Below the pieces are notes generated by a model. The model had not been told where the DNA came from. It worked only from the letters and a program-made list of their open reading frames with translations, and made no database searches. Positions 23,157-34,747 of a stretch of DNA of 64,000 nucleotides are shown here, in pieces (the first letter of the stretch is position 1; each line of letters starts with the position of its first letter). The position numbers and the translations under genes are program-made. This stretch comes from Knoxdaviesia capensis (Eukaryota; Ascomycota; Sordariomycetes; Microascales; Gondwanamycetaceae): NCBI GenBank assembly GCA_001510575.1, contig LNGK01000005.1:62001-126000 (forward strand), in the 5' to 3' direction.

Positions 23157-24142
23157 CTACATTAGGACACAAAAGTTTCGGGCGTAGTAGCCCACGCTCC
23201 AAACCCAGAATGTCATCACTCCGGCAACGAGGATTTGATAAAGGGAAGAGCCGGTGCACCGGAAGCTATAAAAAATGAGGCCCCCCGCATGTTAGTCGAG
23301 ATATGCCTCATATGTCTTGTCACTACGGCCTGTATCCGGGCTGCAACTTACCGGAAGGGACCAATGTCGGTGGTCTGCTTAGGGGACGACACGGCCTGGC
23401 AGAAGTGACTTGCCACCGCCGCCACTGCGATTACGAAGAGAACGGCGGTGACAACCAGAGTATGCCGGTGTAGGACCAGCTCCTCATCCGACTCCAGCAC
23501 GGCCCAGATGAAGACGAAGAAAAGGACAGCAACCAGCACGGCCACAGCAGGCAGCCACTGCCCATATTGGCTCGGTGGCAGGGTGCCGGCCTGCGGAAGC
23601 TGGCGAAGCTGGCGGATTTCTTCTTTGAGGGCGGCCACCTCTTGGCGAAGCTGGACAGCTTCCTCCCTCCACCGGACAGCCTCCTCTCTGGCCCGGAGAG
23701 CTTCTTCCCTCAATTTCAGCGACTCGGCGGCCTGCCTCTCCGACTCGGCGGCCTGCCTCTTCGACTCGGCGGCCCGCTTCTCCGACTCGGCTTTGAGCTC
23801 CGCGACCTGAAGCTTCAGATCCCTAATCTCAGTCGTGTGCCGGTCGACGAGCTTGGCGGCGGCATGGATAAAGGCCTCTCCAGCAGCCGCAAGCTTGCGG
23901 CATGACGGGCAGGTGTCTTCATTGGGCAAATCCCGGACACTTTCGGCCAGTGTCTTCAGTTTGTCCTCGGCTAAAAGGTATTCGGCGAATTCGGGGGATT
24001 GCTGATCCTTCACGTTGGTCAAAGGAGATATAAGTCAGCGGCCGGTGCTCAGAACGATCTCAGAATGAGGATCTTATCGCTGGAAACCTACCTCGTCTGG
24101 GGACACCGTGGCTAGAGAGATGATCATGCTAGGGGCCGCCAT
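23157..24142 (-). CDS. coiled-coil protein with three C-terminal membrane segments, 271 aa
   Basis: Exons (minus) 24142-24092, 24007-23352 and 23265-23157 (816 nt, frame continuous). Introns: GTAGGT...AAG (84 nt) and GTAAGT...TTATAG (86 nt). The start context cacgATGG is strong. Skipping the last intron would stop after GPFR and lose the third membrane segment, which supports the exon. Seen: a CPSC pair at residues 50-53; a coiled coil from about 70 to 152 built of seven-residue units (AAESKRQ, AAESERQ, then REEALRA, REEAVRW); a Pro/Gly hinge; hydrophobic helices at about 168-187, 198-219 and 245-264. Likely a membrane-anchored coiled-coil protein of an internal membrane. I do not recognise the family. 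Confidence 0.75.
23721..23783 (-). repeat. intragenic 21-bp tandem repeat encoding heptads
   Basis: Three consecutive 21-bp units (23721-23741, 23742-23762, 23763-23783) differ at only a few bases. Each encodes one heptad of the AAESxRQ/AAEKRxx type in the coiled coil, so copy-number change would lengthen or shorten the coil by whole heptads. Confidence 0.8.
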
Positions 24143-25277
24143 CGTGACTGAAGTTGGAGAAGTCGGGAACGGGTCGGCGCTCGGAAGGTGGTGGGTGGTT
24201 GGGCACGGGCGATGAAGATGACGGAATCAGGGACGAAAGAAAAGAAGAGAGCGGAAAGCCAACCTATAAAATAACGATAATGAGATAATGAGATGATGTT
24301 GATGATATACGGCTCTTTGACAATAGATATTTCGGACCTTGAGGTGGGGGTAATGAGTGATGTGTTGTTGAGAGGGAGAAGATAGGCGAAGATTCTATCT
24401 TGAGTACCTCGAAGGAAGTAAATAAGTCCCAACTTAGGCAGGTAAGGACCTTCCCTTGGCAGTTCTGGCCTCTTAGTAAGTCTTTACTCCTCTCCTTCCC
24501 CCTCCTGTATTTCTTGTACATGATTCCTACTTAGGGCAATTTGACCGCTTGGTCAGGAGCACGTTTGTTACGGACTGAGTAAGTTGAGCTTTTTTTTTTT
24601 TTTTTTGAGTAACTTGGATTGTGGCCAGGGGCCAGGGCAAAGTCATCTCTGATATCTTATTTTTTTCTTTACTAAGACCAAAAAGCGCCCGGGCCGATAG
24701 TTGTATCTATTCAAGTAAGTCGTGAAGATAGCGATCCCTTAGGGTTACACCCGGTGCCCACCCAAGTCTCGCGAGGAAATGTTTATGCAGGTAGCTGGAT
24801 CCAGGGTAAGCAGTACCCGGAGATTCTTCAGAATCTTGGGGACATTTCAATCCATCCTGGCCCTTACGAGCATGGCATATCCAAATTGCTAAGCTGGCCG
24901 TCCCCGACTGTCATCCTCTTTTTAAATTGCTTCCCCTTATCCAGAAATCGCTTCATTCCCAGCTTTCGGGGCCCATGGTCTCCGTCCTCCAACGTCCGAT
25001 ATACGTGCTGGGTTCCCCGCTCTACCCCACTTGACTTCGGCCGACCGCCGTGGTGGATCCGTGAAGCGATTCGCCGATACCGACACCACCAGCCCGAAGA
25101 TTGACGTGCCGGTGCGACGGCGAGAAAGCATATAAAAAGGCAGTCAGCTTCTACACAGTTTCGAAGGATTTTGACTTTCCTCACATTGACAAGCCACTCG
25201 TCCGTTTCGTCCGGCCATATATATATCCCTGGGTTCTCCGTCTTACACCAAGAAAAACGCCCTCTACACCACCGAAA
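24143..25277. other. divergent promoter region
   Basis: 1.1 kb between the three-TM protein gene (-) and the FAD oxidoreductase (+). Contains a T-run at about 24591-24606 and the oxidoreductase TATA box at 25131. No gene seen. Confidence 0.6.
25131..25138 (+). promoter_or_regulatory. TATA box of the FAD oxidoreductase gene
   Basis: TATAAAAA, 147 bp upstream of the ATG at 25278. A second AT stretch (tatatatat, about 25218) lies inside the probable leader. Confidence 0.6.
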
Positions 25278-26522
25278 ATGGCGACGAAGAACATCATCGT
25301 CCTCGGCAGCTCGTTCGCCGGCCTGTCCTGCGCCCACTACACCCTCAAGCACATCCTCCCCGCGCTGAAAGACAAGCCGTACCAGGTGATTCTGGTCAGC
25401 CCGTCCACGCAAGCCATCCTGCGCAATGGCTCCCCCCGCGCCATGGTGTCCCCCGACCTGCTCGCCGAGTCCAAGTTCTTCTTCGACATCGCGCCCGCGT
25501 TCGCCGGCTACCCGGAGGGCTCGTTCCGGTTCGTGCACGGCGTGGCCACCGCCCTCGACCTCGAGGCTCACACCGTGACCGTGTCGCCCGCCAAGGCCGA
25601 CTCCGCGCCGGAGGTCCTCCCGTTCCACGCCGTGGTCATCGCGACCGGCGCGACTGCCGCGTCGCCGCTGCATGGCCTGTATGAAGGCTCGGACGTGGCC
25701 GCCCTCAAGGCACACTGGAAGGCATTCCGCGCTGCCCTGCCGACTGCTAAGTCGATCGTCATTGGCGGTGGTGGACCCGCCGCCATCGAGTCTGCCGGCG
25801 AGCTCGGCGACTTCCTTAACGGCCGGCCGTCGCGCTTCTTCGGCTCCAAGAAGGCCGACCCGGCTGTCAGAATTACCGTGGTCTCCGGCGCCGAAAAGAT
25901 TCTCCCGGCCCTGCGCCCATCGCTGGCTGACAAGGCCGTCGGCATGCTCGCCCCGCTGGGTGTGACCGTCAGGAACAATGTCCGCGTGGTCAGCGTGGCT
26001 CCTGAAACCGCTGGCACAACCGATGTTGCTGCTCCGGCGGTGGTGACGCTCAGCAACGGCGAGAGGCTTTCCGCAGACATCTACATCCCCGCAACCGGCA
26101 CCAAGCCCAACACGGGCTTCGTGTCCCCATCGCTGCTCGATTCCGCCGGCCGCGTTGACACCAACCCGCAAACCTTCCGCGTGCGCGGCGCCGGCCCGCT
26201 AGTCTTCGCCATCGGCGACGTGTCCAACGCCGTGCGGCCGGCCATCCACAACATCTTCGAGAGCGTGCAAGTGCTGGGCGCTAACCTGAAGCGTGACCTC
26301 CTTCTCGCCGAGAACCCCTCTGCGACTGTCGCTGAGGACCGCCTATTCAAGGAGGACAAGCGCGAGGGCCAACTGGTGATCATCGGCCTCAACGGCGGCG
26401 TAGGCGCGCTGATGGGCCACCAGATCCCCAACTTCTTGGTGTGGCTGATGAAGGGCCGCGATTATTTTGGCTGGGGTCTTGGCGGAGTGTGGACGGGAAA
26501 TCAATGGTCGAAAGAGTCGTGA
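25278..26522 (+). CDS. FAD/NAD(P)H oxidoreductase, AIF/FSP1 (AMID) type, 414 aa
   Basis: Single exon; start ATG at 25278 (cgaaaATGGCG), chosen over upstream in-frame codons because the FAD motif begins directly after it and a TATA box lies upstream. Seen: N-terminal dinucleotide motif VLGSSFAGL (residues 8-16), the ATG motif (IATGATA, 121-127), a second Rossmann motif for NAD(P)H (VIGGGGPAAIE, 161-171), and the C-terminal FAD motif VFAIGDV (309-315). No CxxC redox pair, so it is a simple flavoprotein. Family: type-II NADH dehydrogenase-like enzymes, including AIFM2/FSP1, which reduce quinones. No mitochondrial presequence and no clear membrane helix. The quinone-reductase role is inference from family membership. 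Confidence 0.9.
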   Translation: MATKNIIVLGSSFAGLSCAHYTLKHILPALKDKPYQVILVSPSTQAILRNGSPRAMVSPDLLAESKFFFDIAPAFAGYPEGSFRFVHGVATALDLEAHTVTVSPAKADSAPEVLPFHAVVIATGATAASPLHGLYEGSDVAALKAHWKAFRAALPTAKSIVIGGGGPAAIESAGELGDFLNGRPSRFFGSKKADPAVRITVVSGAEKILPALRPSLADKAVGMLAPLGVTVRNNVRVVSVAPETAGTTDVAAPAVVTLSNGERLSADIYIPATGTKPNTGFVSPSLLDSAGRVDTNPQTFRVRGAGPLVFAIGDVSNAVRPAIHNIFESVQVLGANLKRDLLLAENPSATVAEDRLFKEDKREGQLVIIGLNGGVGALMGHQIPNFLVWLMKGRDYFGWGLGGVWTGNQWSKES

Positions 26523-27433
26523 GAACATCACATGCTTAGGGTCTGAAAATTAAACCCTAGGCCTTAGGGTTGGCTTGATGCTCGTGAGAGTGGCAAACGC
26601 GCGTAATATAGTGGTGTGATGGATGTAATCTAACGAGGTGTCCGTCACGGCATCGTCGTGTTCTAATAAGTTGGCTCGGTACATTCTTTTCTTTCTCTTT
26701 CTTTTGTTCGATATGTACTTTTTCCCTTAGCTAGCAATCAAGGGGTCAGGACCCGAGGAATTTGTGCTTCTGGTCCGGGTTTATTCGCCTTCGACCTCCG
26801 ATACTGGAGCTGTGGCCCGTGATGACCCGATGAAGTGACGGAATCTCAGCACCACAACCACAAACAACCCGGTACCACATACATGCAACTCGTACTGCGT
26901 ATATGCCCCCAGTTCCTTATCTTTCCCCTCTCCTACGTCGGTGACGCAGTGTCGGTGGTATCAGGCGGGGCGGCTCATCTGCCATGCACGGGGCGATATC
27001 CAGAGCACAACAAACATGCAGCCAGCCCATGCGCACTGATAGGCGCAAGAGTGCTTCCCCCCGCCAGCCAAAGCGATAACCTTCGCCGACAGCCACCGAT
27101 AATCGGAGCCTCTTCAACACCAGCGGATTCGCGAGACCGACCGACCCAAGGACCCAAAAAGCCTGTGATATAGCGCGGACCGGACCCCTCTGGATGGATC
27201 AAGTGTTGTGTGCTGTTCCACCCCCTGCACTATCAGGTCTAGGCCACTTTTTGGAGACTTGTTTCGAAGGTTGTTATTGAAGTCGTTCCCAGATCTTGTT
27301 GCCACGTCTTTAGATACTTATTCTCCCGGATAAGTTTCTTGTTCTATCATCATCTTTCTCGAAGCGTCTCACTCCTCATTTTTTTTCAATACCAATCGTT
27401 TTTTTCTGTCTTCCTTTCATTCACACATTCAAC
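26523..27433. other. intergenic region
   Basis: 3' UTR of the FAD oxidoreductase with a 7-bp stem hairpin (26553-26571), then a pyrimidine-rich promoter and leader (about 27310-27433) of the SDR gene. Nothing else seen. Confidence 0.55.
26553..26571 (+). other. perfect 7-bp hairpin in a 3' UTR
   Basis: AACCCTA and TAGGGTT flank a 5-nt loop (GGCCT), 30 bp after the FAD oxidoreductase stop codon. A further TTAGGG occurs just before, at about 26536-26541. Confidence 0.6.
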
Positions 27434-28696
27434 ATGGGCCGTCTCTCAGGCAAGAACGCTATCATCACCGGAGCCGCGGGGTAAGTCTGACCACTGATTG
27501 TGTGAATGTGTGGCGTGCAAAAGCCGACACCTGTGAAAAATCCGAGAATCAATTGGAGATTCGGATATTGGGGATCAAGTTCATATCATAAAAGGGATTC
27601 TTTATGTTTATGTGAATAAATCACGGGGATGGACCGGCTTGCGATGAAGTGCCGGAATCTACGGATGTCATTCTGGGCACCGTGGACCCCTCCATTTGTG
27701 TCAAGACATATAGATACTCTACAACTACTGGATAGTTGAGGAAACCACCCCTAACACACATTTATCCCTCTTCTAGCGGTATCGGTCTCGAGACCGCCAT
27801 TCTCTTCGCCAAGGAGGGCGCGTCGGTGATGATGACCGATATCTCGGCCCCCAACCTGGAGAAGGCGCGGGCCAAGGTGCTGGAGCTGGTGCCGACGGCA
27901 GCCAAGGTTGAGACGGCGGTGTCGGACGTGTCCCGCGAGGCCGACGTGAAGGCGGTGGTCGAGTCGCTCGACAGCTGGGGCGGCGTCGACGTGATCTTCA
28001 ACAACGCCGGCATCATGCACGCGCGCGACGACGACGCCATCAACACGCCCGAGGACATCTGGGACCTGACGCAGGCCATCAACGTCAAGGGCGTGTGGTT
28101 CGGCTGCAAGCACGCCGTGCTGTCGCTGCGGCGCCACAACAAGACCAAGGGCTCGATCATCAACACGGCCAGCGTGGTGGCCCTCGTCGGCGCCGCCACC
28201 CCGCAGCTCGCCTACACCACCTCCAAGGGCGCCGTGCTCGCCATGACCCGCGAGCTGGCCATTGTGCACGCGCGCGAGGGCTTCCGCTTCAACTCGCTGT
28301 GCCCGGCCCCGCTGAACACCCCGCTGCTGCAGGACTGGCTCGGCGACGACGTGGCCAAGCGCCGCCGTCGCGAGATACACTTCCCCACCGGCCGGTTCGG
28401 TGAGGCGATCGAGCAGGCCCAGGCTGTGGTGTTCCTGGCCAGCGACGAGAGCAGCTTTGTCAACGGACATGTGTGTATTTTCCCATCCCACCCGTTTCGA
28501 CTCGCAACTTGTGTTCCCCCTCGTTGGTGTTCGCAGATCGACTCATTGTGTGTGGTTTCGAGTATGCTGACAATTTGATGCTCAATGACAGGACTTTGTC
28601 GTGGATGGTGGCATGACCAAGGCCTACGTGACCGCCGAGGGTCCGGCGGCCCCGGCTCCGCTCAACAACGCTTTGAAGACTTCTCTCGATGCGTAA
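27434..28696 (+). CDS. short-chain dehydrogenase/reductase, 281 aa
   Basis: Exons 27434-27480, 27777-28470 and 28592-28696 (846 nt). Introns: GTAAGT...TTCTAG (296 nt) and GTGTGT...GACAG (121 nt). Splicing the first intron completes the cofactor motif TGAAGGIG (residues 12-19) across the junction, which fixes the exon. Seen: classical SDR features D37 after strand 2 (points to NAD(H)), NNAG at 91-94, catalytic N118, S148 (INTAS), Y162 and K166 (YTTSK), and the C-terminal VDGGM block in exon 3. Cytosolic; no targeting signal. The fingerprint FRFNSLCPAPLNTPLL is common in fungal oxidoreductases annotated only by family. The substrate is unknown. Confidence 0.93.
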
Positions 28697-29876
28697 ACTG
28701 GCATGTTCTGAAGCGTAGCTAGCGATGGATTTCTTCAATAATATAGAGTGAAAGCAAGCAAGTCCGTCAGTGTTGGTCCGTGCCATGTGATGTGTGTGCG
28801 TGCATCGCATCAGTTAACAACACATGCCATAGTAATGGTTGGGGTAATGCACATTCCGCCAGAATGAAATCAGTCCGGTGCACCATACAAACATAGCCAG
28901 GCTTAGACCTTGCAGTCCACACAAACGAACGGTAGTGAGGGAACAAACACCACGTATGTGTCGTATATCCGATGGCCAACCCCGACGATCAGCTGAGGGG
29001 AAGAAGCAGCCTCGACAGGCAGAAGAAATGGAATAGCCATTAGCTAATCGAATTTGAAGGGGCGCTGACCTCGATCATTGAGTAGTCTGAGCCTCGTAAG
29101 ATGTCCATAGTGCTCTATCTTCCGGGTACCCGACCATGAGCCGGTCGAGGCGGAGACATGGAAAGGAAAAGAATTTCAGGGCTGAGTAAGGGTTACACAC
29201 AGCCGTCCAGGGTTAACGCACACTTCTTATCCCGAGCTGGCGGGGGTTGTGCCAGAGTGGATCCAGCAGTGCAACTTCCACGGGCCTGTGATTCGCCAAT
29301 TCTGGGCTTTCGTCCCCCCTCGATCCGCTAGGCCGCGGCTTTCCTCGGTCCCTCGTCTTTTGGCCCTTGCCAGTTTTTTTTCTTCTGTCCAGTCCGATGC
29401 AAGTCTCCTCTGGGGGAAAAATACAGAATGTGGAGGAGGGGAAGCACCAGCTAAAAAAGCTGCTGGGATTCCGCATTTTCGGTTGGCTGTCATAGGCTGC
29501 TCGCAGTGGGGGAAGCCGCGGCCGTAACACAATCATGGGGAAGGAAGGGCAAAAGGGAAGAAAAGGCAGGCACGAGGAAAAGTATGCCGAGCGCCCTTGC
29601 CATTTCCCAGGGACCAAAGCATGTAAAAACGCGAGGAAGGAACCGTCCTCGTTCGCTCTTTTCCTTTCCATTCCTCTCTCTCTTTTTATGCCGAGCCTCC
29701 CTCGCCTCTTGATTTCGTTTTCTCTTCCGTTATTCTCTTCGCTTCCGTCTCTTCGTCCGTCTTCACCTTGTCTTACTCCGATTACTACCTCTTTATTGTT
29801 GGTGGTTCACATATTTGCCCATTTTCCTTCTTGATTTCGGCTTAAGCTTCACCGCATAAACACAAAAGTCATCATC
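28697..29876. other. intergenic region, citrate synthase promoter
   Basis: 1.2 kb. The last 250 bp are strongly CT-rich on +, a usual feature of leaders of highly expressed fungal genes. No gene or TATA box recognised. Confidence 0.55.
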
Positions 29877-31467
29877 ATGGCCTCTCTCCGCCAGAACCGC
29901 CAGCTGCTGGCAGCTACTCTCCGTGTAAGTTGACTTCCTGGCGTTTGCTGGATTGTATCTGGTTGCACACCGATTTTATTTCACATGTCATCCTGGAGAC
30001 TTTCGGAACAAACGGCTTTGGGAGGCGGGAAATCCGGCAGAACACACTTCTAACCCTGTTTGTTGCTCCAACTTCCAGCGTGCCTCCGTCGCTCCCCGCG
30101 CCGCCGTCGCCATCAACTCTGCCCGCACCTATGCCACGTCTTCCGAGCCCGATCTGAAGACCACTCTCCGTGAGGTCATTCCTGCGAAGCGCGAGCTCCT
30201 CAAGAAGGTCAAGGCCCATGGCGACAAGGTCATTGGTGAGGTCAAGGTTGAGAACACAATTGGCGGCATGCGCGGCCTCAAGGCCATGGTGTGGGAGGGC
30301 TCGGTGCTCGACGCCAACGAGGGCATTCGCTTCCACGGCCGCACCATCAAGGACTGCCAGAAGGAGCTCCCCAAGGGCAAGACCGGAACTGAGATGCTTC
30401 CCGAGGCCATGTTCTGGCTGCTTCTGACCGGCCAGGTGCCGTCGGTCAACCAGGTGCGCGCCTTTTCGCGCGAGCTTGCTGAGCAGGCCAGCCTCCCCGA
30501 GTTCGTCAACAAGATGCTTGACGAGTTCCCCAAGGACCTCCACCCCATGACCCAGTTCGCCATTGCCGTGTCGGCCCTCAACTACACCTCCAAGTTCGCC
30601 AAGGCTTACGAGAACGGCCTCAGCAAGGCCGACTACTGGGAGCCGACGTTCGACGACAGCATCTCGCTGCTGGCCAAGCTCCCTACCATTGCCGCCAAGA
30701 TCTACAACAACGCCTACCGGAGCGGCGGCGCTCTGCCGGCCGAGGTTGACCTGGAGCAGGATTGGTCGTACAACTTTGCTGCCATGCTGGGCAAGGGTGG
30801 CAAGGAGAACGAGGACTTCCAGGATCTCCTCCGTCTCTACCTCGCTCTGCACGGTGACCACGAGGGTGGCAATGTGTCTGCCCACGCTACTCACCTGGTT
30901 GGTAGCGCTCTCAGCGACCCCTTCCTCAGCTACAGTGCCGGTCTGCAGGGTCTTGCCGGCCCGCTTCACGGCCTTGCCGCCCAGGAGGTGCTGCGGTGGA
31001 TTATCCAGATGAAGGACGCCATCCCGGAGAACTACACCGACTCAGACGTGACCAACTACCTCTGGTCGACGCTGAAGTCGGGTCGTGTGGTTCCCGGATA
31101 CGGACACGCGGTGCTGCGTAAGCCCGACCCGCGTTTCGAGGCGCTGATGGACTATGCGGCGTCGCGGCCCAAGATTGCCAACGACCCGGTGTTCAAGCTG
31201 GTCCGCAAGAACAGCGACATCGCGCCGAGCGTGCTGAAGGAGCACGGAAAGACCAAGAACCCGTACCCCAACGTCGACTCGTCCTCGGGAGTGCTGTTCC
31301 ATCACTACGGCTTCCACGAGACGCTGTACTACACCGCCACCTTCGGCGTGTCGCGCGGTCTCGGCCCGCTGGCCCAGCTGATCTGGGACCGCGCCCTGGG
31401 TCTGCCTATCGAGCGTCCCAAGAGCATTAACCTTGAGGGCATCCTCAAGCAGGTTGAGGGACAGTAA
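29877..31467 (+). CDS. cit1: mitochondrial citrate synthase, 478 aa
   Basis: Exons 29877-29924 and 30079-31467; intron GTAAGT...TTCCAG. Exon 1 encodes MASLRQNRQLLAATLR, which with the next 20 residues forms an Arg/Ala-rich mitochondrial presequence ending near ARTYATSS. The enzyme condenses oxaloacetate and acetyl-CoA to citrate, the entry step of the TCA cycle, in the matrix. Seen: catalytic residues in their family motifs, H313 (PLHGLAAQEV), H359 (GYGHAVLRKPDPR) and D416 (NVDSSSG), with nearly the spacing of the pig enzyme triad; length fits fungal mitochondrial enzymes. The absence of a C-terminal SKL-type signal (ends VEGQ) argues against a peroxisomal or methylcitrate isoform, though methylcitrate synthase is also mitochondrial and close in sequence. 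Confidence 0.95.
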
Positions 31468-32056
31468 ACTGTCTCATTTCGCTCTTGTGTTTCCTGCTAT
31501 TATTTTTTCTTCTTTTTTTTTCTGGAATAAACTGATGTGTATGGGATCTTGGTTTTGCATTCTGTCCATGCCTCATTTCTGTTGGAGTTCTTTTCGTCTT
31601 TCTTCTTGTTTGAAAAGTATATCAGGAGGAGAGACCGTTGAGGTTGTTGGGCTGTACATAGGCGTTGATAAGTTTGTCGAAAGGACAGTATGAGTTTCCC
31701 CGAACTTTGAACCAGTGCAGTTCGTTTTGCTACGTGATCTATTTCTGGGGGCAATCTACCTGACAGATGACCCTTCCAACTTAACCGGCACTCGCGCAAT
31801 CATTTCCCCCCTTGGCTTCTTCAATCACGTCTTTAATTCCACTATATAGCTAATAACGCCGAATCTACCCTTCTTTCTCTTTAGGTTTCTCTTCAACTTC
31901 TTCAAATCAGCCACAAAGGTCACGATCTTGCGAGAACCAATTGACGAGGTCTCCGGGGAGAAGGGCAATATGCAGCCCGCTCGAGAAGCCCCGACTGATC
32001 TATTCTTGGAAACTGGGCTCGCATGGAACAACACGCTGGTGTTCTACGGATATATA

Positions 32057-32098
32057 GCCAGATGGAGGGCCAGATGGAGGGCCAGATGGAGGGCCAGA
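32057..32098. repeat. 12-bp tandem repeat, 3.5 copies
   Basis: CCAGATGGAGGG is repeated perfectly three times followed by a half copy (CCAGAT). Confidence 0.9.
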
Positions 32099-32647
32099 TA
32101 TATTATGGGAATGAATGACGCCAGAGCAACGACATATCTCCGGTGGCATATGATCTTGTCGAACTTGTCCGGGGGTCTGGACACTTGCTCCCACTTTGAG
32201 TCTCGGTCCGGAGGGGGCACACGGACACATTGTGCCTTTTTTGCCGCCAGTTTCCCCTTCGATATCCGGTAAAGAAAGTCAGATCGGGGAGGGGATTTTG
32301 CCTCCAACCTCGTTCGCCCCCTTCAACTGGCCCGAGGGTCGAGTCGACTTTCTTCAAACGCCTCTCCCGTCCCGGGATACTACCTAGTTCTCTGTTCAGC
32401 CTCTGTCCAGATACCATTTCCTAACCAGAACCGTTCTTTGGCATATTGACCTGTATTTCCTCCATTTTACCCATCTAAGCTTAAATTCAAGTGTGCATCT
32501 ATCACGAGATTCAAAAAAGTACCCAAAATAGGTTGCGGGTGTTAAACACGCCATAGGGCGTCGTGGTGATGGGGAGATGGGGAGACGGGATGTACCTCCA
32601 TTGGAGGATGTACATCTGCATGGCGTTATTCGATCTCAGATCTAGTG

Positions 32648-32651
<4 letters not shown>

Positions 32652-32681
<30 letters not shown>
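32652..32681. repeat. (CA)n microsatellite
   Basis: About 15 uninterrupted AC units. Confidence 0.9.
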
Positions 32682-32684
<3 letters not shown>

Positions 32685-34523
32685 TCTCCGCCGTCCGGAG
32701 ACAGATCCATCTACCCCAATCTCGGCCCCCAGCTTCCATTGCCACCGTCTACCACCACCAGATCGAGCTGATGTCCAGATCGCGTGGCCTGCCCCTGAGG
32801 TAACCCCGACCAACGTCAAACCCAGCTCTCTCATAGCCCGGGCCTCGTATCCAAGCGAGTGAGCTGCCTTGCGTTTGCTCTGAGCTGTCCAAGTGATGTT
32901 TCCGGGTTTACAAGTCCGACCCGGTGGAAAGCCAGCTTGCCCAAGTCTCGACATGATAAACCCCCCTCTACTACTTGCATGGAACTATCCAGATACCGCG
33001 ACACCTCGAAGATCCACGCACAAGCTTTTCTTCTCTCTCACTACCGCGGATCTCAACCACCGAAAGTGTTGTTTGCTCGCTTGCGGGGGTTTTCTCGCTA
33101 ATCCTCATCGTCGACCACACACAGCACATACCCCCGAGACGCATATTATCCTCACCCTCCAAAAGTCACATACAACAGAGTCCCCAGCACCCAGAACTCT
33201 GAAGCCATTCCCAGTCGACTTCATTCTCGATTCGCCATGGCATAGTCCCCTCCGGCGTATTCATTCTCGCTTGTCTATTTTTGGCGCACCGCAATATCGC
33301 CCGCCGGCACCATTTTCTCATTTGATTAATATCACGAGTTTCTTTCTGATCTTGGCCCTTGCCTCCCCGTGTAAGTCGGCTGTCATCCCGTCCCCGGGGC
33401 CAGAGACCCTCTTCTGAAAACAGCACACTCACGAGAAGCAGAAGAACCAGAGCAAGTAATATCCACGGAACCCAGCAATCGAAGAGCCTAGGTTTCCCCG
33501 TCGGGTGATATTAAACGACCTAAAATAGAAAAACAAAACAAAAAAGGCATGATGGCCGTGAGGAGAAATGGGTCGAAAAGCTTGACGGTCTGTTATTTAT
33601 ATCCCCAATCTCGACATTACAGGATATATTGCCGCTGTTTATGGGTATATTGCTCGTCCAGAATAGAAGAATCCAAAAATATTACGGTCAGAAAGGAAAA
33701 GAAGAAAAATGGACGGGACTAATATACTCAAGCACTTTCGTTTTAGGGTTGTCTCTTTTATCCAGTGTGTTCATCCACGAACTGGCGTACCAAAACCACC
33801 ACGGATGCTATACGTTTATATTGTGCAGATCAATGCCTTTTGCATCCAGCAAGCATGCTTGGAATACACATTTCCATACGGCGTTCAATGATTGCCATGA
33901 TCTTCAAAACAACCCCCATTCTAGATACAGGATCGCGTATACGGCGGTGGGAGCGACCAGTGGAAGGAAGTGAGTGGTTAAGTCTCATAGCATGCTTCAT
34001 GCAGCTTCATCTCGACCACAAAGCCGGCGTCCCAGTCCACAACCATACGGGCACATTCCATCTCCCCCCTCTCTCTATATCCGTATATGTCTTGAGAGAA
34101 AGCTCCGTTTCTCGCCATCACCCAGTGGCCGCCAGACTCTCCCAAAGCAAACTTCCAAATTAATCTCCCCCGTTTCTCGCCCCCTCAGAATCGCCGGCCA
34201 CCCCAACGACTCGAATAGCCAATATCCAAGGCCCTGCTGCCGATATTGCCCGGTGATAAAAATAACACGGCTGAACCACTCTTGACTCGATATTGCTTCT
34301 CCCTCTCCTCTGCTGTGTCTCTATTTTTGATGCTCAAGCTCTGGGCCGCTTCGCTACTGGGAGTGTGTTCGCTCGTGGGCCAGCGGTACGGGCGAGAGAC
34401 TGCCGAGTGTTGACGGAGAGATGGAGAGGCCAGAAAGAGGCAGCCATGGGGGTCTGTCTCCGGTGTGTGAATATCTGGATTTGAATATAGATGCATTGAG
34501 AGATTGGAGACCTTGGAATCGAA

Positions 34524-34533
34524 ATATAAATAT
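34524..34533 (+). promoter_or_regulatory. TATA box of the DUF4360 gene
   Basis: ATATAAATAT, about 215 bp upstream of the ATG at 34748, followed by a CT-rich leader with a (CT) run near 34620-34640. Confidence 0.5.
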
Positions 34534-34747
34534 GAAGCTTGAGTCCAGCTCTTTTCTGGTCTCTGGATTGTTCTTCTCATCATCATCGCAATCACTCAAT
34601 CCTCATCAACCATCTCTTCCACTCTCTCTCTCTCTCTCTCCCAACTTCTCACTTACACAGCTCCTTCATCCCATCAATCTCACCCTCAGCCTCATCCTCC
34701 TCTTTTTCCCCCTTTTCCAACAACTCCCCCCTCCCCAACCCCCCAAA

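Larger units (their letters stand above)
31468..34747. other. 3.3-kb intergenic region
   Basis: Holds the citrate synthase 3' UTR, a 12-bp tandem repeat (32057-32098), a (CA)n tract (32652-32681) and the CT-rich leader of the DUF4360 gene. A 174-codon frame at 32893-33417 has no coding features and was not accepted. Confidence 0.55.

Noticed and set aside
32893..33417. 174-codon + frame in the 31.5-34.7 kb region
   Set aside because: No coding composition, no domain, and in pyrimidine-rich leader-like DNA.
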